64,000 bases of DNA, from contig NC_014666.1 in NCBI RefSeq assembly GCF_000166135.1, forward strand, positions 2,728,001 through 2,792,000. Direction: 5' to 3'. Positions 33,982-43,341 of this stretch are shown here, one piece after another (the stretch's first letter is position 1; the number at the start of each line of letters is the position of its first letter). The notes beneath the pieces were generated by a model. It did not search any database. It was not told where the DNA came from and worked only from the letters and a program-made list of their open reading frames with translations. The DNA is from Pseudofrankia inefficax (lineage in GTDB: Bacteria > Actinomycetota > Actinomycetes > Frankiales > Frankiaceae). The position numbers were made by a program, and so were the translations under genes.

Positions 33982-35022
33982 ATGGCCAAAGTCGCGGTGT
34001 TTGGCGCCACCGGGTTCGTTGGGCGAGCGGTAGCTGAGGCGATCAGCGCCTCAGGTGACCTGGTGACGTCGTTGCCTGCCAAGCGGCTGCGTGTCGAACC
34101 GAGCCGCGTTGTCGAGCTGGCGGACGCCCTGGCGGTGACGGCCGCCGGAGACGCGGCGGCGAGACGGACAGGCACATCGCCGGCGCCGGGTTCCGATACG
34201 GCCTTCGGTCGGGTGCTCGAGGCCGGACTCGTCGAGGACGGGCTCGTCGACGAGGTGGCCCGCTCGCTGAACGGGCATGACGTCGTCGTGAACGCGGCCG
34301 GGCTGCCCGACGCCACGGCGCCCGCGACTCCTGAGCTGTTCGGCGCCAACGCGCTGTGGCCCCTCGTCCTGGGCCTCGCCTGCGAGCGTGCCGGGGTCAC
34401 GCGGCTCGTCCAGGTGAGCACGGCGGCGGTCCAGGGCCGGATCCGGGTCCTCGACGACAGCCCGCGGTATGCGCCGGTCAGCCCGTACGCGGAGACGAAG
34501 GCGCTGGGGGAGCGGCTGCTCACCTGCCTCGCCGGGACCGGCCGGCTGCAGGTCACCCTTTTCCGCCCCCCGTCGGTGCACGGACCCGGACGGGATCTCA
34601 CGCGCGCCTTCGCCCGGTGGTGCGACCGTTTTCCGTTGGTCGTCAGCGGACGCGGGGACCAGCCGGTGCCGGTGGCTCTGATCGGCAATGTCGCGGCGGC
34701 GCTCGTGGCGCTCGTGGCGGCCGACGACCCGCCGCTGATCGTGTCGCACCCGACTGAGGGACACACGGTCCGCTCGCTCTACGAGTCGTTCGCGCCGGGC
34801 CGGCGGATCTGGTCCCTGCCACCTGGAATGGTCCGTGCGGTCCTGCGCACGCTGGAGCCCGTGGGCCGGGTCTTCCCTCCGGCGGCGGCGGCGAGCCGGC
34901 GACCTGAGCTGCTGTTGCTGGGCCAGGCGCAGGCACGCAGCTGGCTTGAGGGCCAGCGGTTCGTGCTTCCGCTCGGGCGCGCCGAGTGGACCGAACTCGC
35001 CCGCCGTAGCCGCGCGCTCTGA
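33982..35022 (+). CDS. NAD-dependent epimerase/dehydratase (extended SDR)
   Basis: A 346-residue SDR protein: VAVFGATGFVGRAVAEAI at the N-terminus, NAAGLPDATAP, LVQVSTAAVQG and catalytic YAETK (about residue 172), then TLFRPPSVHGPG. It probably acts on a nucleotide sugar, for example as a 4-epimerase or reductase. The N-terminal fold is interrupted by an insertion of about 45 residues after the first helix. The ATG at 33982 follows AAGGAG by seven bases. Divergent from the GT2 run; convergent with the WecA-like gene. Confidence 0.84.
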   Translation: MAKVAVFGATGFVGRAVAEAISASGDLVTSLPAKRLRVEPSRVVELADALAVTAAGDAAARRTGTSPAPGSDTAFGRVLEAGLVEDGLVDEVARSLNGHDVVVNAAGLPDATAPATPELFGANALWPLVLGLACERAGVTRLVQVSTAAVQGRIRVLDDSPRYAPVSPYAETKALGERLLTCLAGTGRLQVTLFRPPSVHGPGRDLTRAFARWCDRFPLVVSGRGDQPVPVALIGNVAAALVALVAADDPPLIVSHPTEGHTVRSLYESFAPGRRIWSLPPGMVRAVLRTLEPVGRVFPPAAAASRRPELLLLGQAQARSWLEGQRFVLPLGRAEWTELARRSRAL

Positions 35023-35075
35023 TCCGATCCTCGTGCTGGTCCGAGCGCCGCCGACCCGGTCGAGCCGGACCCGGA

Positions 35076-36281
35076 TCATTGCTTCACGGTGCCGGCGGCA
35101 CGCTCCGCGGGTGCTCGCTGCGCCGGAACGGTCAGCGTGGCGTCCGCTGTCTCCCCTGCCGGTTCGCCCGCCGCGCCGTCCGGCGACCGGTCGGCCGGGC
35201 TCGTGGCCAAGCGGTCGGCCGGAGCTGGGGAAGGGGTGCGGCCGGGGGCCTCGACGCCGCCCCGGCGCGTGGCCACCCGCCGGGGGGCCCCGAGGTATCG
35301 GGCCACAAGGAAGCAGATCATCAGGTCCGCGCAGACTCGGACCGGCACCGCCACCGTGGTGGCGCTGACCAGGCCGAGCCCGGCGCAGAACGCGGCGAGC
35401 ACGCCGGTGTACCCGGCGACCGTGGTGTGCGACCACCCGGCGGTCACCAGCCGCTGATAGGCGTGGCCGCGGTGCGGCAGGTACCAGCGCTCACCGGTCC
35501 GGATCCGGCGGACCAACGTCGTCGCCGTGTCGGCCAGGTAGAGCACGACCGGCGCCGCGACCGCCTCGACCGGCACGCCGGACACCGCCGCCTGCAGCGC
35601 GAGCGCGGCGATGGCCCCACCGATCGCGTAGCTGCCGACGTCGCCGAGGAAGACGAGCGCCCGCGGCATGTTGAACGGCGCGAAGCCGAGCGCGGCGCCG
35701 GCGAGCACCGTGCCGCCCGCGACCAGTGGCGGGCTGTGGTGCACCGTGCCGACGAGCGCGTATCCGACCCCGGCGACGGTCGCCTGCGTCGCGGAGATGC
35801 CGTTGACGCCGTCCATGAAGTTGAAGGCGTTGACGAAGCCGGTGATCCACACCGGCCCGATGACGACCGCTGCCGCCACCATCCCGAGCCCGGGCCGGCC
35901 CGCGCCGATCGCGACGCTCACGACCGTCATCGCCGTCAGGGCCGCCGCGGCGAGGGCCTGCAGCGCGAGCCGGCGCAGCGGCGCGATCCCGCCGATGTCA
36001 CCGCCGACGTCCTCGGCCAGCCCCAGCAGGCCGAACAGGGTGACGGCCAGCGTCATCGGCAGCAGGTCGGGGGCGCTGGCCCGTCCACTGGTGAGCACCG
36101 TGAACACGACGCCCGAGAACAGCCCGAGCACCACGGCGGCGCCACCGCCGCGCGGCGTCGGGCGGGTGTGCAGGGTGCGCTCGTTGGCGACGTCGAGCAC
36201 CGACAGCCGGCGCATGTAGGCGATGACGAGGGGCGTCGCGGCCAGGGTGACGACGCAGGCCGCGAATCCGGCACCGACCAT
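35076..36281 (-). CDS. Undecaprenyl-phosphate sugar-1-phosphate transferase (MraY/WecA family)
   Basis: A 401-residue polytopic protein with about ten membrane helices. Family motifs are GFVNAFNFMDGVNGIS (about residue 150), LVFLGDVGSYAIG (about 210) and the cytosolic HRGHAYQRL (about 270), the HxxH-type loop of WecA-like enzymes. It transfers a sugar phosphate from a UDP-sugar to undecaprenyl phosphate and so would begin the lipid-linked glycan built by the region's transferases. The ATG at 36281 follows GGAGG by five bases. The last about 80 residues are disordered. A separate mraY normally exists in the division cluster, so this is probably the WecA-type paralog. Confidence 0.88.
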   Translation of the reverse strand: MVGAGFAACVVTLAATPLVIAYMRRLSVLDVANERTLHTRPTPRGGGAAVVLGLFSGVVFTVLTSGRASAPDLLPMTLAVTLFGLLGLAEDVGGDIGGIAPLRRLALQALAAAALTAMTVVSVAIGAGRPGLGMVAAAVVIGPVWITGFVNAFNFMDGVNGISATQATVAGVGYALVGTVHHSPPLVAGGTVLAGAALGFAPFNMPRALVFLGDVGSYAIGGAIAALALQAAVSGVPVEAVAAPVVLYLADTATTLVRRIRTGERWYLPHRGHAYQRLVTAGWSHTTVAGYTGVLAAFCAGLGLVSATTVAVPVRVCADLMICFLVARYLGAPRRVATRRGGVEAPGRTPSPAPADRLATSPADRSPDGAAGEPAGETADATLTVPAQRAPAERAAGTVKQ

Positions 36282-36349
36282 GTATTCCTCCATGCGGGGA
36301 AGCTGGACGGAATGGCTCCGCGCTCGGGCCAAGGTTCGTCACGCAATGT

Positions 36350-36361
36350 AGTCCCGGGACT
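36350..36361. promoter_or_regulatory. Perfect 12-bp palindrome between divergent WecA-like and UGDH-like genes
   Basis: AGTCCCGGGACT lies about 70 bases upstream of the WecA-like start and 150 before the UGDH-like start. Possible operator for either; no further support. Confidence 0.3.
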
Positions 36362-36510
36362 GCGCCTAGCCGGGTGAGGCGAGGGGGAGTGTCCCGACCG
36401 GGTGTGACACAGCGTGATGATGTCGGCGGGATGGGTGGGAGCGGCACGCCGGAGGGCGACACGGGCGAGAGTTGTCTCGCTCTAGGTATCCGTTCGATGA
36501 CAATCAGACC

Positions 36511-37839
36511 ATGGAGGAGCTCGGGAAGCTGGTGGTGATCGACCAGGGGCACGTGGGTCTGCCGTTGTCGATGCGCGCGGCCGAGGTGGGGTGGCGGGTC
36601 GTCGGCCTCGACGTCGACGAGCACCGTGTCGCGCGGCTCGCGACAGGGGAGTCCTGCGTCGACGACGTCAGCGACGACCAGCTGCGGGACGCGCTCGACG
36701 GTGGCCGCTACCGGCCGACCGCCTCCTACACCGGTGCCGAGGGTTTCGACGTCGCGGTCGTCACCGTCCCGACGTCGCCGCGCGAGGGAACCCCAGGCCT
36801 CACCGCGGTCACCGAGGCCGCCCGTGGCCTGGCCCCGTACCTGCGGGCTGGGGCCACGGTCATCCTCGAGTCCACGACGTACCCGGGCACGACCGAGGAG
36901 CTGTTCGGCCCGACCCTCGAGGCCGGGTCTCGGCTGGTCGCGGGCCGGGACTTCCGGCTCGGCTACTCGCCGGAGCGCCTCGACCCGGGCAACAGGACGT
37001 GGCGACTGGCGAACACGCCGAAGGTCGTCTCCGGCGTCGACCGGGCCTCGCTGGCCGCCGTCCAGGGCTTCTTCGACACGATCGCGGCCCGGACCGTACC
37101 GGTCTCGTCCACCCGGGCCGCCGAGTTCGCCAAGCTGGTGGAGGGCGCCTTCCGGCAGGTCAACATCGCGCTGGTCAACGAGCTGGCGATGGTCGCCGGC
37201 GAGCTCGGCGTCGACGTCTGGGAGGCGATCGACGCCGCCGCCACCAAGCCATACGGATTCATGCGCTTCACGCCAGGACCGGGTGTCGGCGGCCACTGGC
37301 TGCCGCTCGACCCCTCCGGGCCGCCGTGGCAGACCGGTCGCGGCGCCGGGCGATCCCCGCGCTTCCTGGAGCTGGCCCGCGACATCAACGATCAGATGCC
37401 CGAGTACGTCGTCCGCCGCGCCGGCCAGCTGCTCAACGACCGCGGCCGGCCGGTGCGCGGCAGCCGCGTCCTGCTGCTCGGCCTGTCGTACAAGAAGAAC
37501 ACCGGTGACGTCGGGGAGTCGCCGGCGGTGCGGATCGCCACCCTGCTGGCCCGGCTCGGCGCGGACGTCCGGGCCGCCGACCCGCATGTCGACCCGGCCC
37601 AGGTCTGCGCCCCGGTCCGGCTCGTCGAGCTGGACGAGGCCGAGCTCGCCGCCGCGGATCTCGTCGTCGTCCTCGTCGACCACGATCTCTTCCCGCGTGG
37701 CCTGGTCAGCAGGTTCGCCCGCGCGGTGCTCGACACCCGCCGCTGGCTGCCACCGGGCCCGGCCGTCCCGGCCCAACGGCGTGCCCCGGACGCGGAGAGC
37801 CTGATCGTCCCGGCGTCCGCGTGGGTGGAGTCGCTCTGA
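36511..37839 (+). CDS. UDP-glucose/GDP-mannose dehydrogenase family protein lacking the catalytic Cys
   Basis: A 442-residue protein that aligns with nucleotide-sugar dehydrogenases along its length: ESTTYPGTTEE, LGYSPERLDPGN, VEGAFRQVNIALVNELA, KPYGFMRFTPGPGVGGH and GLSYKKNTGDVGESPA. Two key sites are altered. The catalytic Cys of GGHC is Trp (TGG at 37297-37299, residue 263), and the next segment reads LPLDPSGPPWQ. The nucleotide-binding GxGxxG is DQGHVG (residues 11-16). Oxidation of a sugar to a uronate through a thioester is therefore unlikely; it could be inactive, regulatory or catalyse another step. A GTG-started GT4-like gene overlaps its end. Confidence 0.86.
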   Translation: MEELGKLVVIDQGHVGLPLSMRAAEVGWRVVGLDVDEHRVARLATGESCVDDVSDDQLRDALDGGRYRPTASYTGAEGFDVAVVTVPTSPREGTPGLTAVTEAARGLAPYLRAGATVILESTTYPGTTEELFGPTLEAGSRLVAGRDFRLGYSPERLDPGNRTWRLANTPKVVSGVDRASLAAVQGFFDTIAARTVPVSSTRAAEFAKLVEGAFRQVNIALVNELAMVAGELGVDVWEAIDAAATKPYGFMRFTPGPGVGGHWLPLDPSGPPWQTGRGAGRSPRFLELARDINDQMPEYVVRRAGQLLNDRGRPVRGSRVLLLGLSYKKNTGDVGESPAVRIATLLARLGADVRAADPHVDPAQVCAPVRLVELDEAELAAADLVVVLVDHDLFPRGLVSRFARAVLDTRRWLPPGPAVPAQRRAPDAESLIVPASAWVESL

Positions 37840-38708
37840 ACCCCGCCGAGCGCGGGCCGGACGCCGCCTCCGTCGTCCCGCCCACCGGGGACCCGGCAGG
37901 ACCGGCACCCACCGAGACGCCTCAGGCCCCCACCGTCCCGCGGCCGTCGGTGCCGGGGGCTCCCGTCGCCGTGCCGCCCGCCGGGGCGCCCGCGCAGGCG
38001 CCCACCGGGCCGGCGGACTCCGGGGTCGCGCCGCACCTTGACCTCGCCCTGTTCGGCGTCGCGATCGCCGCGCGTGGTCGCCCCGGCCGGACGGGTGCCG
38101 AGGAAGCCGCCTGGACGGTGCTGCACCTGGGTGCGGCCGAGGACGAGCACGGCCGGGCCAGCGTGGTCGACCTCCTCGCCGCCCTGCGTCACTCCGGCCA
38201 GCCGGCGCGGCTGCGTCTCGTCGGCGCGCTGCCACAGGCGCAGCGCGGCCGGCTGCTGGAGCGGGCCACCGCGGCGGGCGTGGTCGGGGCCCTCGACCTG
38301 GTCGGTGCTCGCGCGCCGCACGAGATCGCCCGGCTGCTCGTCGAGGCGGCCCTGCTCGTCGTTCCTGCCCCGCCCGCCGGGCAACGCCATGGTGGCGGGG
38401 GAGCGGGCTCGACGCCGGACGACGGGGGTCTCGTCGCCGTCGTGCTGGCCGGCTGCGCCGCCGGGACGCCCGTGCTCGCGCCGGATCTGCCCGAGACCCG
38501 CCGGCTGGCCGCCGAGCTGCCCGAGGTGACGCTGGTGGCGCCGCGGGCCCCTGTCGAGGCCTGGGCGCGGGCGGCCGTCAGGCCGCTGCCCGTCCCGCCG
38601 ACCCCGGACGACCGCTGGACCGCGCTCCGGCGCCTGCGCCGGTCGTCCTTCTGCCGGGACCGCCCCGCGCTGGGCGACGAGTCCGCCGCGGGCCCGGCGC
38701 GAGGGTGA
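37821..38708 (+). CDS. Partial GT4-like protein (donor domain only)
   Basis: A 295-residue protein with a Pro/Ala-rich N-terminus (about 70 residues) and then a single domain resembling the C-terminal half of GT4 transferases: WTVLHLGAAEDEHG, LVGALPQAQRGRLLERA, LDLVGARAPHEIARLLVEA and LAGCAAGTPVLAPDLPETR. The acceptor-binding Rossmann domain is missing and the EX7E motif is not clear. It may be a decayed transferase or a partner subunit. The GTG start overlaps the UGDH-like gene by 19 bases, so it is translationally coupled, but the exact start is uncertain. Last glycan-related gene before aconitase. Confidence 0.6.
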   Translation: MGGVALNPAERGPDAASVVPPTGDPAGPAPTETPQAPTVPRPSVPGAPVAVPPAGAPAQAPTGPADSGVAPHLDLALFGVAIAARGRPGRTGAEEAAWTVLHLGAAEDEHGRASVVDLLAALRHSGQPARLRLVGALPQAQRGRLLERATAAGVVGALDLVGARAPHEIARLLVEAALLVVPAPPAGQRHGGGGAGSTPDDGGLVAVVLAGCAAGTPVLAPDLPETRRLAAELPEVTLVAPRAPVEAWARAAVRPLPVPPTPDDRWTALRRLRRSSFCRDRPALGDESAAGPARG

Positions 38709-38790
38709 CCCTGCCCAGCCGGGATCTGTGACCTTTCTGATAGCCGGGGTCCCGCCGTGACTGGACCGGGCCCCTGGTCGCGGTCCGCGC

Positions 38791-38810
38791 TATAGTTAGC
38801 AAAGCTAAGT
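38791..38810 (+). promoter_or_regulatory. Aconitase promoter -10 box with overlapping dyad
   Basis: TATAGT (38791-38796) is a near-consensus -10 box. The dyad TTAGC-AAA-GCTAA (38796-38808) overlaps its last base and covers the likely start of transcription. TTAG/CTAA half sites recall iron-dependent DtxR/IdeR boxes, but the spacing differs. Since aconitase has an iron-sulfur cluster, iron-linked control is a reasonable inference. Confidence 0.5.
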
Positions 38811-39002
38811 AACTCGGTGATGATGCGACGGTCACCCCGTCCGCCGAGGTGTGGGCCGCCGGCCTGGGAGTGCCAGGATGGGCGCGGGGCGGTGACCGAC
38901 CGGCCCCTGTTCGACCGTGCCCTCCGCCGGCCCAACCGGCCGGGCGGTGCGCCGAGTCGACGGAACGCGGCGCGTTGGGTGTGACAGAAGGAGACGACGA
39001 GC

Positions 39003-41810
<2,808 letters not shown>

Positions 41811-41824
41811 CGCCTGGCGCGCTA

Positions 41825-41869
41825 GACAAGGCGGGGCCGGGGAGCATCGCTCCCCGGCCCCGCCTTGTC
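41825..41869. terminator. 21-bp perfect hairpin terminator after aconitase
   Basis: Arms 41825-41845 and 41849-41869 are perfectly complementary with a three-base loop (ATC). There is no T-run. It separates aconitase from the convergent antitoxin gene and can act in both directions. Confidence 0.85.
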
Positions 41870-41928
41870 AAAGAGCGTCGTGGCGTCAGGGGTGGCTGAC
41901 AGGCACGCGACTGTGGCGACTGGCTGGC

Positions 41929-42201
41929 TCATTCACCGAGCAGGCCCTGGCCGTCGAAGTCGTCAAGGTCCGCGAAGAACTGGTCTGCGTCCATGGGTGG
42001 ATCGTTGGCGAACGTCGCCAGGATCTCGTCCATCGGAACGAACTTCTGTCGGCGTGCCGGAGTGAGCTCCGCGATGGGATAGCCGTCCCGCGTCACGACG
42101 AAGGTCTCGCCGCTCTCGACCGCGCGCAGGATGTCACCGGCGTCATCCCGCAGCTCTCGTTGGGTGATCTTGCGGGGAACGTGCTCGGTCGCGACGGTCA
42201 T
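41929..42201 (-). CDS. Phd/YefM-type antitoxin (orphan)
   Basis: A 90-residue protein with the Phd/YefM DNA-binding fold: ITQRELRDDAGDILRAVESG and FVVTRDGYPIAELTPA. The acidic C-terminal tail (DADQFFADLDDFDG) is the part that normally binds the toxin. The ATG follows GGAGG by four bases. Normally a PIN, Doc or RelE-type toxin gene overlaps the 3' end, but only 59 bases separate this stop from the aconitase terminator. It is therefore an unpaired antitoxin, perhaps a relic or a repressor acting in trans. A palindrome upstream may be its operator. Confidence 0.85.
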   Translation of the reverse strand: MTVATEHVPRKITQRELRDDAGDILRAVESGETFVVTRDGYPIAELTPARRQKFVPMDEILATFANDPPMDADQFFADLDDFDGQGLLGE

Positions 42202-42245
42202 GGTACCTCCAGGTGCAGTGGCGAATACGTTGCGCGACGAGAGTG

Positions 42246-42274
42246 TTGACTCAGACACTGTCTGGTTATACAGT
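42246..42274 (+). promoter_or_regulatory. Sigma-70-type promoter with a palindromic operator in its spacer
   Basis: TTGACT (42246-42251), a 17-base spacer and TACAGT (42269-42274). The spacer holds the palindrome CAGACACTGTCTG (42252-42264). It points towards the gene at 42508 and lies 51 bases upstream of the divergent antitoxin start. Antitoxins of this family repress through palindromes near their own promoter, so it may control both genes. Confidence 0.55.
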
Positions 42275-42507
42275 ATTTAATCGATCATGGCCGTGGCAAG
42301 ACGGCCGTGGCAAGACTGCGAGATCAAGAGGTGGCGGAGGCTGCGCCCGCGTGCTTGCACCACCACGCCATCCCCGGAACGCGGCGTGCGTGGGCGGGTT
42401 CACAGTGGGTGGGGGATCGGGCCCGGCTCTCGTGTTCAGGTGGGGTTGGCAGGATGGGCGCGGGCCGGGTGGCCGCGGGGGCGACGGGCGGGGTGAGGAG
42501 CGGCGGG
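42275..42507. other. Leader region before the inositol-monophosphatase-like gene
   Basis: With the promoter above, about 300 bases separate the antitoxin and phosphatase starts. In-frame upstream starts exist at 42307 and later, but the protein sequence before residue 1 of the phosphatase is low-complexity and unlike the family, so it is treated as untranslated leader. Confidence 0.4.
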
Positions 42508-43314
42508 ATGGCTGATCGGCCGGGGGCTGAGGAACTGCTCGCGCTGGCGGTGGACGTCGCGACGGAGGCGGGCCAGCTGGCGTTGCGCGGGCGGGCTGGG
42601 ACGGTGGCGGCCGAGTCGACCAAGTCGTCGCCGACGGACGTCGTCACCGCGCTCGACCGGGCGTCCGAGGCGCTGGTCGCGAAGCGACTGCTCGAGGCCC
42701 GGCCGGACGACGGCATCCTCGGGGAGGAGGGGGCCGACGCGACCGGGACGTCCGGCGTGCGCTGGATCGTCGACCCGATCGACGGGACGGTCAACTTCCT
42801 CTACAACCTGCCGAACTGGGCCGTGTCGCTGGCCGCCGAGGTCGATGGCGAGGTCGTCGCCGGAGTCGTGTACGCGCCGGCCCTCGGGCGGACCTACACG
42901 GCGCTGCGCGGGGCCGGCGCGGCGCTCGACGGCACCCCGCTGCGGGTCTCGGCGGTCGAGAGCCTGGACATGGCGCTGATCGCCACCGGGTTCGGCTACA
43001 CCGTCGAGCGTCGGACCGCCCAGATCAACGTGCTGACGAGGGTGATCCCGAAGGTTCGGGACATCCGCCGGATGGGCGCCGCGTCGCTGGACCTGTGCTC
43101 CGTCGCCGCCGGCACCCTGGACGGCTACTACGAGCGCGGCCTGAAGCCCTGGGACCACGCCGCGGGCGGCCTGATCGCCACCGAGGCCGGTGCCGTCACG
43201 GGCGGCCTCGACGGCGCCCCCGGTACCGAGGCCCTCTACATCGCCGCCCCGCCCGCGATCTTCGGTTTTCTCGTGGACCTGCTCGCCGCGGAGCCCCGCG
43301 CCGACCGCGACTAG
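42508..43314 (+). CDS. Inositol monophosphatase family protein (SuhB-like)
   Basis: A 268-residue Mg2+-dependent phosphatase. Metal and catalytic motifs are ILGEEG (about residue 70), VDPIDGTVNF (about 90) and the C-terminal WDHAAGGLIATEAG (about 214). Family members dephosphorylate inositol-1-phosphate, histidinol phosphate or similar sugar phosphates, which cannot be told apart here. The ATG at 42508 lies about eight bases after GGAG. Length is normal. A promoter with a palindromic spacer lies 230 bases upstream. Convergent with the VIT1-like gene, with 27 bases between them. Confidence 0.92.
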   Translation: MADRPGAEELLALAVDVATEAGQLALRGRAGTVAAESTKSSPTDVVTALDRASEALVAKRLLEARPDDGILGEEGADATGTSGVRWIVDPIDGTVNFLYNLPNWAVSLAAEVDGEVVAGVVYAPALGRTYTALRGAGAALDGTPLRVSAVESLDMALIATGFGYTVERRTAQINVLTRVIPKVRDIRRMGAASLDLCSVAAGTLDGYYERGLKPWDHAAGGLIATEAGAVTGGLDGAPGTEALYIAAPPAIFGFLVDLLAAEPRADRD

Positions 43315-43341
43315 TCACCGCCAGAGGGCTGCGCCGACTGC

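Noticed and set aside
41865-42065. Plus-strand frame near the antitoxin considered as the missing toxin
   Set aside because: It lies antisense to the antitoxin, has no PIN, Doc or RelE motifs and runs opposite to the antitoxin gene.
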